NCBI GenBank assembly: GCA_023402175.1
Contig: JAEXCN010000331.1
Location: forward strand, 1-21,328
Reading direction: 5' to 3'
DNA from: Pseudomonadota bacterium
GTDB lineage: Bacteria > Myxococcota_A > Polyangia > Polyangiales > Polyangiaceae
Length of the DNA stretch: 21,328 nucleotides
Shown: piece after piece, positions 7,086 to 15,603 of the stretch
Layout: every line of letters begins with the position of its first letter
Numbering within the stretch: the stretch's first letter is position 1
Made by a program: the position numbers and the translations under genes
The notes under the pieces: model-generated
Told to the model about the DNA's origin: nothing
What the model saw: the letters and a program-made list of their open reading frames with translations, nothing else
The model's database searches: none

Positions 7086-7712
7086 TCACCGCTCGCGGTC
7101 GAGCTCGACGTTGAGGTGCAGTACGTTCACCCGCCGCTCGCCGAAGATGCCGAGGGTGCGTCCTTCGGTGGACCGAGCGACGAGCTCGCGAACGCGGGCT
7201 TCGGGCAGGCCGCGTTCGCGCGCGACGCGACGAACTTGGTACTCCGCGGCCGCGGGCGTGATGTGCGGATCGAGCCCACTGGCCGAGGTCGTGACGAGGT
7301 CGACCGGCACCGGGCCGGTGCTGTCCGGATCGGCGGCGCGAAGCGCGGCCACACGTTCCCGGACCGCGTTCGTGAGCGCGTCGTTCGTCGGACCCAGATT
7401 GCTCCCGGCCGAGGCGCCGGCATTGTACGGAATCGGAGAGGTCGCGGACGGGCGGCCCCAGAAGTACTTCGTGTCGGAGAACGGTTGGCCGACGAGCGCC
7501 GAGCCGAGCACCTTGCCGTCCTCGAGGATCAAGCTCCCGCCGGCCTCTTCGGCGAAGGCGGCCTTTGCGATGCCGGTCACGAGGAGCGGATAAACAACGC
7601 CCGTCACGAGCGTCATCGCCGCGAGCATGCCGGCGGCCTTCGCGACGAGCGCGCGGGCGGAGGACAGCGGCACGACGGGAATGTTCGAGGTGGCGGTCGA
7701 AGCAGAGGACAT
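7086..7712 (-). CDS. kdpC: Potassium-transporting ATPase subunit C
   Basis: Single-span subunit that stabilises the KdpA-KdpB complex and assists its ATP-dependent K+ uptake. ATG 7712 is chosen because GAGG lies 7 nt upstream; GTG 7724, whose codon overlaps the kdpB stop, would add four residues. The 208-aa length is close to the family's ~190-200. One membrane helix at ~21-46 (MLAAMTLVTGVVYPLLVTGI) is followed by the periplasmic domain with family signatures GSALVGQPF (70-78), YFWGRPSA (83-90), SNLGPTN (104-110), SGLDPHI (145-151) and ARVRELV near 172-178. It is last in the kdpFABC operon, directly after kdpB. Confidence 0.97.
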   Translation of the reverse strand: MSSASTATSNIPVVPLSSARALVAKAAGMLAAMTLVTGVVYPLLVTGIAKAAFAEEAGGSLILEDGKVLGSALVGQPFSDTKYFWGRPSATSPIPYNAGASAGSNLGPTNDALTNAVRERVAALRAADPDSTGPVPVDLVTTSASGLDPHITPAAAEYQVRRVARERGLPEARVRELVARSTEGRTLGIFGERRVNVLHLNVELDRER

Positions 7713-7720
7713 ATCGGACC

Positions 7721-9952
7721 TCACGCGAGATGGAGCACGACCAGAAGTACGTCGATGAGCTTGATCCCGATGAACGGCACGATCAGGCCCCCGGCGCCGT
7801 AGAGGAGGAGGTTACGTCGGAGCAGCGCCGCGGCGCCGAGTGGGCGGTAGCTGATGCCTCGGAGCGCGAGCGGGATGAGAAAGACGATGATGATCGCGTT
7901 GAAGATCACGGCGCTCAGGATCGCGCTCGACGGTGTGGCGAGGCGCATGATGTTGAGCCTGCCGAGCTGCGGATAGGTCACGGCGAACGCCGCCGGGATG
8001 ATCGCGAAGTACTTTGCGATGTCATTGGCGATGCTGAACGTCGTGAGCGCGCCGCGCGTCATGAGCATCTGCTTGCCGATCTCGACGATCTCGATGAGCT
8101 TCGTCGGATTCGAGTCGAGGTCGACCATGTTGCCGGCCTCTTTCGCCGCCTGCGTCCCCGAGCTCATCGCAACGGCGACGTCGGCCTGCGCGAGGGCCGG
8201 CGCGTCGTTCGTTCCGTCGCCCGTCATCGCGACGAGCCTCCCGCCGGACTGCTGCTCGCGGATCAAGCGTAGCTTCGCCTCGGGCGTCGCCTCGGCGAGG
8301 TAGTCGTCGACGCCCGCCTCGGCGGCGATCGCAGCGGCAGTGAGCGCGTTGTCGCCCGTGATCATCACGGTCTTGATGCCCATGCGGCGAAGCTCGCCGA
8401 AGCGCTCCTTGATTCCGCCTTTGACGATGTCCTTGAGCTCGACGACGCCGAGGACGCGCACGGTGGAGCGCCTCCCGCTTCGGGCATCGGGCGGCGACGC
8501 TTCCGCGACGACGAGCGGTGTCCCGCCCTTCTTCGAGACCGCTTCGACGCTCGAGACGACGGCTTCGGGATAGCTGCCGCCGTGCGCGCGAGCGAACGCG
8601 GCGATCGCCTCGGCGGCGCCCTTGCGGAGCTCGCGCTCGTCCACGTTGACTCCGCTCATCCGCGTTTGTGCCGTGAACGGGACGAACACCGCGCCGAGCT
8701 CGCCGATGTTGCGCTCGCGGATCCCGAACTTCTCCTTCGCGAGCACGACGATGCTGCGTCCTTCCGGCGTCTCGTCCGCGAGCGACGCGAGCTGAGCGGC
8801 ATCGGCGAGCTCGCCCTCGGTCACGCCAGGGGCGGGGTGGAATGCAGTCGCCTGTCGGTTTCCGAGGGTGATCGTGCCCGTCTTGTCGAGCAGGAGCACG
8901 TCGACGTCGCCCGCCGCTTCCACCGCGCGTCCGGACGTGGCGATCACGTTTGCCTGGATCATCCGGTCCATTCCCGCGATGCCGATCGCCGAGAGGAGGC
9001 CGCCGATCGTGGTCGGGATGAGGCACACGAGCAGCGCGACGAGAACGGTCATCGTCACCGGCTGACCGGCGCCGGCGGCCTTCACGCCAAAGATCGAGAA
9101 GGGAAGCAGCGTCGCCGTCGCGAGCAAGAAGACGATCGTGAGCGCAGCGAGGAGGATGTCGAGCGCGATCTCGTTCGGCGTCTTCTGTCGTCGTGCACCC
9201 TCGACCATCGCGATCATCCGATCGAGGAACGTGTGACCGGGATCTGCGGCCACCTTGACGATGATCCAATCCGATAGCACGCGCGTCCCCGCGACGACGG
9301 CGCTCCGATCGCCGCCGGCCTCGCGGATCACGGGCGCGCTCTCACCGGTGATCGCCGCCTCGTTGACGGAGGCGACGCCCTCGACGATGTCGCCGTCGCA
9401 CGGAACGTCGTCGCCGGCCTCGATGAGTACGAGGTCACCACGTCGCAAGCGCGGCGATGGGACGACGTGGATCTCGGCGTCCCGGCTCGCCTCGGAGAGC
9501 TTCTTCGCGGGCGTGTCCTTCCGTGCCTGGCGTAGCGACTCCGCCTGCGCCTTCCCGCGCCCTTCAGCCATCGCTTCGGCGAAGCTCGCGAAGAGCACCG
9601 TGAACCACAGCCAGATCGAGACGCCGAGGATGAACCAGGCCGGCGCCTCGCCCTTGCCCACGAGCGCCTGGACGAAGAGGAGCGTGGTCAGCACGCTCCC
9701 GACCTCCACCACGAACATGACCGGGTTCTTCACCTGGTGTCGCGGATCGAGCTTGCGGAAGGCATCGACAATCGCGCGCTCGACGATCGGGCGCTCGAAG
9801 AGCCTCCGCCGGGGTTTCCGGTGCACGCCCCTCGCGCCATGCGAAGGCTCGTCCCGCGGCGCAACGCGATGCTGCGAGACAGGCGCTGCAGCCGTCGCGT
9901 GGGCGTCCATCGCGATCTTCGACACGACATCTACCTTCGTGCTGGTGCTCAT
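7721..9952 (-). CDS. kdpB: Potassium-transporting ATPase ATP-binding subunit B
   Basis: P-type ATPase subunit that energises K+ uptake through KdpA. The ATG has GAGG 8 nt upstream and starts 21 nt after kdpA. Motifs: NPVMFVVEVGS (76-86) in the first membrane helix, TGES (202-205; the Ser corresponds to the inhibitory phosphorylation site known in E. coli), DKTGT with catalytic Asp356, and GDGTNDAPALAQADVAVAM (578-596). It has 743 aa against ~680 in E. coli. The surplus is an extra ~43 residues at the N-terminus (polar, Ala/His/Arg-rich, probably disordered) and a ~12-residue polar insert near 485-497 in the nucleotide-binding domain. Four C-terminal membrane helices are present. Confidence 0.98.
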   Translation of the reverse strand: MSTSTKVDVVSKIAMDAHATAAAPVSQHRVAPRDEPSHGARGVHRKPRRRLFERPIVERAIVDAFRKLDPRHQVKNPVMFVVEVGSVLTTLLFVQALVGKGEAPAWFILGVSIWLWFTVLFASFAEAMAEGRGKAQAESLRQARKDTPAKKLSEASRDAEIHVVPSPRLRRGDLVLIEAGDDVPCDGDIVEGVASVNEAAITGESAPVIREAGGDRSAVVAGTRVLSDWIIVKVAADPGHTFLDRMIAMVEGARRQKTPNEIALDILLAALTIVFLLATATLLPFSIFGVKAAGAGQPVTMTVLVALLVCLIPTTIGGLLSAIGIAGMDRMIQANVIATSGRAVEAAGDVDVLLLDKTGTITLGNRQATAFHPAPGVTEGELADAAQLASLADETPEGRSIVVLAKEKFGIRERNIGELGAVFVPFTAQTRMSGVNVDERELRKGAAEAIAAFARAHGGSYPEAVVSSVEAVSKKGGTPLVVAEASPPDARSGRRSTVRVLGVVELKDIVKGGIKERFGELRRMGIKTVMITGDNALTAAAIAAEAGVDDYLAEATPEAKLRLIREQQSGGRLVAMTGDGTNDAPALAQADVAVAMSSGTQAAKEAGNMVDLDSNPTKLIEIVEIGKQMLMTRGALTTFSIANDIAKYFAIIPAAFAVTYPQLGRLNIMRLATPSSAILSAVIFNAIIIVFLIPLALRGISYRPLGAAALLRRNLLLYGAGGLIVPFIGIKLIDVLLVVLHLA

Positions 9953-9973
9953 GGTGGGTTCCTCGAGAGACGC

Positions 9974-11719
9974 TCAGCTGCCGTGAGCCATCAGGTGCTC
10001 GACCACGGGCCCGAGCGCGAGGGCAGGGATGAACGTGAGCGCGCCGACGATGATCACGACGCCGACGAGCATCGCGACGAACAGCGGGCGGTGAGTCGGC
10101 AGCGTCCCGCTCGAGACGGGGACGTGCTTCTTCCGCACGAGGGATCCGGCGATCGCGAGCGTCGGCACGATCAGCCAGTACCGCGTGGCGAACATGCAGA
10201 TGCCGCCGAGCGTGTTGTAGAACGGCGTGTCCGCCGAGAGCCCGGCGAACGCGCTGCCGTTGTTGTTCGCTTGCGACGAGAATGCATAGAGGATCTCGCT
10301 GAAGCCGTGCGCGGAGGGATTCCCGACGCCCTTCTGTCCGGCGTCGGTCACACACGCGATCGCCGTCGCCACGAGGACGAGCGAGGGCGGGATCAGGATC
10401 ACGAGCGACGCCATCTTCATCTCGTAGGCTTCGATCTTCTTGCCGAGGAGCTCGGGCGTGCGCCCGACCATGAGCCCAGCGACGAAGACGGCGACGATCG
10501 CGAACATCAACATCCCATAGAGCCCGGAACCGACGCCGCCGAACACGATCTCGCCGAGCTGCATGAGCCACATCGGAACGAGCCCGCCGAGGGGCGTGAA
10601 GGAGTCGTGCATCGCATTCACGGACCCATTCGACGCGGCGGTCGTCGCTGTCGCCCAGAGCGCGGAGCTCGCGATCCCGAAGCGCACCTCCTTGCCTTCC
10701 ATGTTGCCTCCGGCCTGGAGCGCGCTTGCTGCCTGATCGATCGAAAGCCCCTCGAGTGCGGGATTTCCCGCTTGCTCCTGTGTCACGCACAAGACGAGCA
10801 GCGGGAGGAATATGGCGAACATGGCAGCCATCAGCGCCCAGCCCTGTCGCGTGTCGTGCACCATCTTGCCGAACGTGACGCAGAGCGCGACGGGGATCGC
10901 GAGGAGCGAGAACATTTCGATGAAGTTCGAGATCGGCGTCGGGTTCTCGAACGGGTGCGACGAGTTGACGTTGAAGAAGCCGCCGCCGTTCGTCCCGAGC
11001 TGCTTGATGATGACCTGCGAAGCGGCCGGGCCGAGCGCGAAGACCTGGTCGGTCACCGTCTTGCCGCTTGGAGCCTTCGTGGCCTCGAGGAGCCTCCCCG
11101 TCGCATGAGGGCCGAACGTCTGGACCACTCCCTGCGAGACGAGGATCACGGCGCCGATGATCGCGAGTGGAAGGAGGATGAAGAGCACCGACCGGGTGAG
11201 GTCGACCCAGAAGCTGCCGAGCGTCTGCGCGTTCTTGCGGCTGAAGCCGCGGGTCAGCGCGACGAGGACGGCCATCCCAGTCCCGGCGGAGACGAAGTTC
11301 TGCACCGTGAGGCCGAGCATCTGCGTTGCGTAGCTGAGCGTCGTCTCGCCCGCGTAGCCCTGCCAGTTCGTATTCGACGCGAAGCTGGCGGCGGTGTTGA
11401 ACGCCGAGTCCGGCCTGACCGCGCCGAGCCCCGCCGGATCGAGCGGCAGCACGCCCTGCACGCGCTGGAGCACGTAGAGGAACAGGAGCCCCGCGACGTT
11501 GAACGCGATCGTCGCGAACGCGTACGTCTTCCAGGTCATCTCCTCGTTCGGGTCGATGCGGAGGATGCGGTAGATGACTCGCTCGAGCGGACCGAGGAGC
11601 CGCTGCGCAAGCTTGGCTTCGCCCTGGTAGACGCGCGCCATGTAGCCGCCGAGCGGCTTGGCGAGCGCGACGAGGAGCGCGCAGTAGAGCGCGAGCTGGA
11701 GGAGCGTGTTCAGCGTCAC
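9974..11719 (-). CDS. kdpA: Potassium-transporting ATPase subunit A (K+ channel-like subunit)
   Basis: Inner-membrane subunit that binds and conducts K+; a member of the superfamily of K+ transporters. GTG 11719 is the start: GGAG lies 8 nt upstream, it overlaps the kdpF stop by 4 nt, and TLNTLLQLALY is the expected hydrophobic beginning. A frame extending to 11902 is only read-through of leader sequence. The length is 581 aa (E. coli 557). All four selectivity-filter regions are visible: SNTNWQG (115-121), GTNGGG (242-247), ASNGSVN (362-368) and NNNGSAF (485-491), with about ten membrane helices. Second main gene of kdpFABC; high-affinity uptake is expected under K+ limitation. Confidence 0.98.
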   Translation of the reverse strand: MTLNTLLQLALYCALLVALAKPLGGYMARVYQGEAKLAQRLLGPLERVIYRILRIDPNEEMTWKTYAFATIAFNVAGLLFLYVLQRVQGVLPLDPAGLGAVRPDSAFNTAASFASNTNWQGYAGETTLSYATQMLGLTVQNFVSAGTGMAVLVALTRGFSRKNAQTLGSFWVDLTRSVLFILLPLAIIGAVILVSQGVVQTFGPHATGRLLEATKAPSGKTVTDQVFALGPAASQVIIKQLGTNGGGFFNVNSSHPFENPTPISNFIEMFSLLAIPVALCVTFGKMVHDTRQGWALMAAMFAIFLPLLVLCVTQEQAGNPALEGLSIDQAASALQAGGNMEGKEVRFGIASSALWATATTAASNGSVNAMHDSFTPLGGLVPMWLMQLGEIVFGGVGSGLYGMLMFAIVAVFVAGLMVGRTPELLGKKIEAYEMKMASLVILIPPSLVLVATAIACVTDAGQKGVGNPSAHGFSEILYAFSSQANNNGSAFAGLSADTPFYNTLGGICMFATRYWLIVPTLAIAGSLVRKKHVPVSSGTLPTHRPLFVAMLVGVVIIVGALTFIPALALGPVVEHLMAHGS

Positions 11720-11808
11720 GAAAGCTTCTCCGGCGCGAGCATCGCGAGCACCAGGTAGAAGAGGAGCCCGACCGCGACCAAGGCACCGATGACGTAAAAG
11801 ATCGACAT
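11716..11808 (-). CDS. kdpF: KdpF, 30-aa stabilising subunit
   Basis: A 30-codon gene encoding MSIFYVIGALVAVG, LLFYLVLAML and APEKLS, a single membrane helix of the size of E. coli KdpF (29 aa). Its TGA overlaps the kdpA GTG (GTGA), the usual kdpF-kdpA arrangement. It starts 6 nt after the stop of the 26-aa peptide gene, so translation is probably coupled to it; no separate strong Shine-Dalgarno is seen. KdpF is a lipid-like stabiliser of the KdpABC complex. Confidence 0.92.
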   Translation of the reverse strand: MSIFYVIGALVAVGLLFYLVLAMLAPEKLS

Positions 11809-11814
11809 GGCTGG

Positions 11815-11895
11815 CTAGACCGACTCGCAGAGGCGAATCAGGCCGATGGTGAGCGCCGACAGCACGGCGACGAGACCGATGAACGCGAGGTCCAC
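11815..11895 (-). CDS. Kdp leader membrane peptide, 26 aa
   Basis: GTG start with a near-perfect GGAGG ribosome-binding site 6 nt upstream, the best in the kdp operon. The product is one membrane helix, MDLAFIGLVAVLSALTIGLI, followed by RLCESV. It stops 6 nt before kdpF, making it the first gene of the kdp structural operon. Comparable unnamed peptides with a helix and a short R/Cys/acidic tail occur ahead of kdpF in some other Kdp loci, as I recall; no search was possible. It may be an additional small subunit, or its translation may control kdpF. It is separate from KdpF, which follows in another frame. Confidence 0.75.
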   Translation of the reverse strand: MDLAFIGLVAVLSALTIGLIRLCESV

Positions 11896-12074
11896 GGTGC
11901 ACCTCCAGGAAGGACAGAGCAGCTTCGTGCTGCTCCGTCGGAAGCTAGCGCTCGGCGGATCAGGGTTCCGTTAATCCGAGTCCGTCCGCGCCGAGTGCAA
12001 GCGACGTGCAGGCCCCGATCTCCACGTGTGCGGCCTTCGAGCGAGTCGGTCGACGCGGCCGCGATGCGCGCTGG
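11896..12074 (-). promoter_or_regulatory. kdpE-kdp structural operon intergenic region, probable KdpE target
   Basis: The 179 nt between the kdpE stop and the 26-aa peptide start must hold any separate promoter of the structural genes. It contains the inverted repeat at 11917-11935, the strong Shine-Dalgarno and an AT-richer patch (GGATTAACGG, near 11970). I cannot define -35/-10 boxes with confidence and see no clear match to the E. coli KdpE T-rich direct repeat. Assignment rests mainly on position. Confidence 0.4.
11917..11935 (-). repeat. Inverted repeat in the kdp leader
   Basis: GAGCAGC, five bases, GCTGCTC: a perfect 7-bp inverted repeat with a 5-nt loop, 21 nt upstream of the 26-aa peptide start and just before its Shine-Dalgarno. 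There is no T-run, so it is not a canonical terminator. It could be an operator or an mRNA hairpin affecting access to the leader ribosome-binding site. Confidence 0.5.
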
Positions 12075-12776
12075 TCACTCCGCAGCTTTGAGGCGGTAAC
12101 CCACGCCGGGCTCGGTGAGGAGGTACTTCGGCCGCGCCGGATCGGCCTCGAGCTTGTGTCGGAGCTGCACCATGTACACGCGGAGGTAGTGCGTCTGCGC
12201 GGCGTATGCGGCGCCCCACACCTCCTTCAGCAGTTGGCGGTGCGTGAGGACCTTGCCGGCATGTTTCATCAGGTACGCGAGGAGCTTGTACTCGTTCGGC
12301 GTGAGGTGGACCTCCTCACCCCGCGCGCGCACGCGGCGCTTGTCGAGATCGACCTCGAGCTCGCCGTTGCGGAGGAGCGGCTCGGTGCTCTCCTCTTTGG
12401 ATCGCGCCGCGTGGCGGAGCGCGACGCGGATCCGCGCCATGAGCTCGCTCGTGCCGAAGGGCTTCGTGAGGTAGTCGTCGGCACCGACGTCGAGGGCCCG
12501 CACCTTGTCCTCTTCCTGACCGCGGGCGCTGATGACGATGATCGGCTTCGTCGAGAAGTCCCGGAGCTCGCGCGTGACGTCCATCCCGTCGGTGTCGGGC
12601 AGCCCGAGATCGAGGAGGACGAGATCGGGATTGTGGGTGCGCGCGAGGGCGATCCCTTCTTTCCCGGTTCCGGCCTCGAGCGTCCTGTAGCCCTCGTTCG
12701 TCAGCGATGCCGCCAGGAACTTCTGCATCTGCGGCTCGTCCTCGATGACGAGGATACGGATCGGCACAGCGGTCAT
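12075..12776 (-). CDS. kdpE: KdpE, OmpR-family response regulator of kdp
   Basis: DNA-binding response regulator paired with KdpD. ATG 12776 overlaps the kdpD stop by 4 nt (ATGA), a standard kdpDE arrangement. The receiver domain spans ~6-120 with acidic pocket Glu12-Asp13, phospho-acceptor Asp56 in LVLLDLGLPDTDG, Ser83 and Lys105. The winged-helix DNA-binding domain spans ~130-232, with VHLTPNEYKLLAYL, VLTHRQLLKEVWG and the recognition helix THYLRVYMVQLRHKL. The 233 aa and the Kdp-type sequence around VWG..Y..QTHYLRV support KdpE rather than another OmpR protein. It lies upstream of the kdp structural genes, opposite to the E. coli order. Confidence 0.97.
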   Translation of the reverse strand: MTAVPIRILVIEDEPQMQKFLAASLTNEGYRTLEAGTGKEGIALARTHNPDLVLLDLGLPDTDGMDVTRELRDFSTKPIIVISARGQEEDKVRALDVGADDYLTKPFGTSELMARIRVALRHAARSKEESTEPLLRNGELEVDLDKRRVRARGEEVHLTPNEYKLLAYLMKHAGKVLTHRQLLKEVWGAAYAAQTHYLRVYMVQLRHKLEADPARPKYLLTEPGVGYRLKAAE

Positions 12777-15502
12777 GGGATGGCTCTCGCCTCCGGACGT
12801 CGCATCGAGTCCGGGATCTCGATCGCTGGCGGAGTGCCCTCGATCGGAAGCGTGAAGCGGAACGAGGCGCCGCCGCCCTCGCGGTTCTCCGCCCAGATCC
12901 GGCCGCCGTGCGCGTCGACAATTCCCTTGCAGATCGTGAGGCCGAGGCCGACGCCGCCTCCGCGCCCTCGCTCGGCGCGGTAGAACTTGGAGAAGATCTT
13001 CGACTCCTCTCCGGAAGGAAGACCAGGGCCGCGGTCGGCGACCTCGATTTCGATCTCGTTCGCAGAGGCACGAGCCGAGACGGAGATCTCGCTGTCGGGC
13101 GGGGTGTACTTCACGGCGTTCTCGAGGAGGTTGACGAGCACCTGCTGGAGGAGGATCGAGTCGTAAGGCACGAGCGGAAGGTCTGCGGGTAGATCCGTGA
13201 TGATCGTGCGATCGCGCACGATCCGATCGACGCGTTCGAGGGCCGCGCCGACGGCCTCCTCGATCGGCTGCCATTCCTTGTTCACTTCGACCGCGCCCGC
13301 TTCGAGCCGTGTCATGTCGAGCAGGTTGCGAACGAGCCGGTTCAAGAGCTCGGCTTCGACGAGGACAGTCTCCGCGAGCTCGTGTTGCACGGCGCTGCCG
13401 ACGTTGCTGTCGAGGAGCATGCTCGCTGCGCCCGTGATCACGGCGAGCGGAGTGCGGAGATCGTGCGAGACCGACGACAGGAGCGCGTTGCGCAGCTGCT
13501 CGGCCTCGACGCGGAGCTGCGCCTGGTGCGCCCGCTCGGCGAGGCGCGTTCGCTCGAGCGCACCGGCGATCTGCCCGGCGAACGCCACGACGTGCTGCCG
13601 CTGGTCGTGCGTCTCGAGACGATCCGGCTCCAGCTCGAGGCCGAGCACGCCGACCTTGGCGCCCGAGGCTTCGAGCGGAAGATACCAGCCTTTCGACGAG
13701 GGAAGCGTGTCGGTCCCGGCGCCGGCCGGGCGCGTGTTGTGCCACGACCACTCCGCGACGCTGAGCTCCTTCTCGTCGGGAACGAACGACCACGCCCCGG
13801 TCTTCGGCGGAGTGATGAGGTGTCCGCTCGGTCCCGGCACGAGGACGGTCGCGCGCACGCCGAACACGTCGTGGACGTGGTGCGCGCCGGCTGCGGCGAC
13901 GTCTGCGGTCGTCTTCGCCCGCGCGAGCGCGCCGCTGAGCGAGTACAGGCTCGCCGTGCGGATCTCGCGCTCGCGAGCCGCTTCGCCTTGATCGCGGACG
14001 AGCTTCGTGAGGCCGCTTATGACGACGGCGACGAAGAACATGACCGCGAAGGTCGTGACGTGGCTGACGTCCGACACGGCGAACGTGTGGAACGGCGGGA
14101 TGAAGAAGTAGTCGAGCCCGATCACCGAGAGGATCGCGGCGATGAGAGAAGGCCAGAGGCCCCATCGCAGCGACACGAGGACGATGCCGAGCAGGTAGAG
14201 CATCACCACGTCGGCGAGCTGCGCACCGACGAAGACGAACCGCCCGATCGCCGTCGTCGCGCACACCGCGGCGGCTGCTGCAACGAAACCGGCCGGCTCG
14301 AAGACCCGTCGCCTGGGCTCGTCGCGCCGGGCAGGGGAGGGCGCGATTCGGAGACCTTGGCCTGCGAGCACGTGGACCTCGATGTCGTCGCTCAGCCGCA
14401 CGACCTGATCGAGGAACGACGACCGCAGCCAGTCGCGCCACGACGGATGCGTGGGCTTTCCGACGACGATCCTGGTGACGTTGCGGCTCCGCGCGAACCG
14501 CGTCACCGCCTCGGCAGCGCGAGGCCCGCTCAGCGTCACCGTCTCGGCCCCGAGGCTTTGCGCGAGTCGGAGGTGGTCGTTCACGCGCTTTCGGTCCACT
14601 GCGGAGAGGCGAAGCGCTGCCGGCGTCTCGACGTACGCAGCGATCCAGTCTGCCTGGAGCCGCCCCGCGAGCCGGCGCGCGCCGCGGAGGAGGCGCTCGG
14701 ATGCGGGGCTCGGGCTCACGCAGACGAGCACGCGTTCGGCGACGGCCCACGTGCGATCGATGCCATGCTTCTCGCGATACTCGCGCATCTGCGCGTCGAC
14801 CCGCTGCGCGGTGAGCCGGAGCGCGAGCTCGCGAAGCGCGATGAGGTTGCCCTCGCGGAAGAAGCTGTCCCGCGCTCGGGCCGCCTGCTCGGGGAGGTAC
14901 ACCTTGCCTTCGCGGAGGCGCTCGAGCAGCTCGTCGATCGGGAGATCAATCAGCCGAACGTCGTCGGCGCTCTCGAACACGGAGTCGGGGACGGTCTCGC
15001 GGACGATCACGTGTGTGATCTGCGCGACGACGTCGTTGAGGCTCTCGAGGTGCTGGACGTTGAGCGTCGTGTAGACATCGATTCCTGCCCCGAGCAGCTC
15101 TTCGATGTCCTGCCAGCGTTTCGTGTGGCGTGAGCCTGGCGCATTCGAGTGCGCGATCTCGTCGACGAGGATGAGGCCGGGCCGACGCGCGAGCGCGGCG
15201 TCGACGTCGAGCTCCTCGAGCTTCATCCCACGGTAGTCGAAGCGCTTGCGCGGCAAGAGCTCGAGCCCCAAGAGGAGCGCTCCCGTGTCGTAGCGGCCGT
15301 GTGTCTCGACGAGCCCGACGACGACGTCGCGACCCTCCTCCCGCTCGATGCGCGCCGACTCGAGCATCGCGTACGTCTTGCCGACGCCCGGCGCGGATCC
15401 GAAGAAGATGGTGAGCTTGCCCCTGCGCGCGCGCTCCTCCTCCCGCCGCACGTCGGCGAGAAGGGCGTCCGGGTCCGGCCGCTCAGCCATGACCCAGTCC
15501 AT
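12773..15502 (-). CDS. kdpD: KdpD, K+/turgor-sensing histidine kinase
   Basis: Membrane sensor kinase that phosphorylates KdpE. ATG 15502 gives 909 aa (E. coli 894); GAGG is 10 nt upstream, and ATG 15490 is a possible alternative. The order is complete: KdpD domain with Walker A GSAPGVGKT (35-43) and Walker B-like LILVDEIAHSN (110-120); a Usp-like domain (~255-380) with VVGKPTHPSW; membrane region (~403-500) with GLDYFFIPPFHTFAV; a GAF-like segment (~515-650); HisKA with His680 in SVSHDLRTPL; and HATPase with NLLENAVKYTP (791-801), ADRGPGL and GVGLGLTICKG. All kinase boxes are intact. It is translationally coupled to kdpE and begins 1 nt past a doubtful small ORF. Confidence 0.97.
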   Translation of the reverse strand: MDWVMAERPDPDALLADVRREEERARRGKLTIFFGSAPGVGKTYAMLESARIEREEGRDVVVGLVETHGRYDTGALLLGLELLPRKRFDYRGMKLEELDVDAALARRPGLILVDEIAHSNAPGSRHTKRWQDIEELLGAGIDVYTTLNVQHLESLNDVVAQITHVIVRETVPDSVFESADDVRLIDLPIDELLERLREGKVYLPEQAARARDSFFREGNLIALRELALRLTAQRVDAQMREYREKHGIDRTWAVAERVLVCVSPSPASERLLRGARRLAGRLQADWIAAYVETPAALRLSAVDRKRVNDHLRLAQSLGAETVTLSGPRAAEAVTRFARSRNVTRIVVGKPTHPSWRDWLRSSFLDQVVRLSDDIEVHVLAGQGLRIAPSPARRDEPRRRVFEPAGFVAAAAAVCATTAIGRFVFVGAQLADVVMLYLLGIVLVSLRWGLWPSLIAAILSVIGLDYFFIPPFHTFAVSDVSHVTTFAVMFFVAVVISGLTKLVRDQGEAAREREIRTASLYSLSGALARAKTTADVAAAGAHHVHDVFGVRATVLVPGPSGHLITPPKTGAWSFVPDEKELSVAEWSWHNTRPAGAGTDTLPSSKGWYLPLEASGAKVGVLGLELEPDRLETHDQRQHVVAFAGQIAGALERTRLAERAHQAQLRVEAEQLRNALLSSVSHDLRTPLAVITGAASMLLDSNVGSAVQHELAETVLVEAELLNRLVRNLLDMTRLEAGAVEVNKEWQPIEEAVGAALERVDRIVRDRTIITDLPADLPLVPYDSILLQQVLVNLLENAVKYTPPDSEISVSARASANEIEIEVADRGPGLPSGEESKIFSKFYRAERGRGGGVGLGLTICKGIVDAHGGRIWAENREGGGASFRFTLPIEGTPPAIEIPDSMRRPEARAIP

Positions 15503-15503
15503 A

Positions 15504-15602
15504 CTACGGCCGCCTCGCGCCGACGAACGGCGCCGCGCATGTCGCATCGGCGCGATCGAGGACACCATCGAGATCGTCTGCGAGCACGAACGTGTAGGTC
15601 AC
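15504..15602 (-). CDS. Possible 32-aa ORF between a membrane protein gene and kdpD
   Basis: GTG-initiated frame beginning 1 nt after the stop of the 84-aa gene (TGACGTG) and ending 1 nt before the kdpD ATG. The product begins MTYTFVLADDLDGVLDRAD and has an acidic, protein-like composition, but no Shine-Dalgarno is visible. Translation would depend on re-initiation from the upstream gene. It may be no more than spacer; the tight fit between two stops and starts is its main support. Confidence 0.28.
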   Translation of the reverse strand: MTYTFVLADDLDGVLDRADATCAAPFVGARRP

Positions 15603-15603
15603 G

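Noticed and set aside
9737..11758. 673-codon plus-strand frame opposite kdpA and kdpB
   Set aside because: It is antisense to two unmistakable Kdp subunits and consists of Glu/Arg/Asp/His-rich low-complexity sequence.
11996..12011. Sigma-54-like CTGCAC-N5-TTGCA upstream of the kdp operon
   Set aside because: The nearly invariant GG of the -24 box is TG here, and Kdp operons are not known to be sigma-54 dependent.
13382..15133. 583-codon plus-strand frame opposite kdpD
   Set aside because: kdpD carries every expected kinase motif on the other strand; this frame has none.
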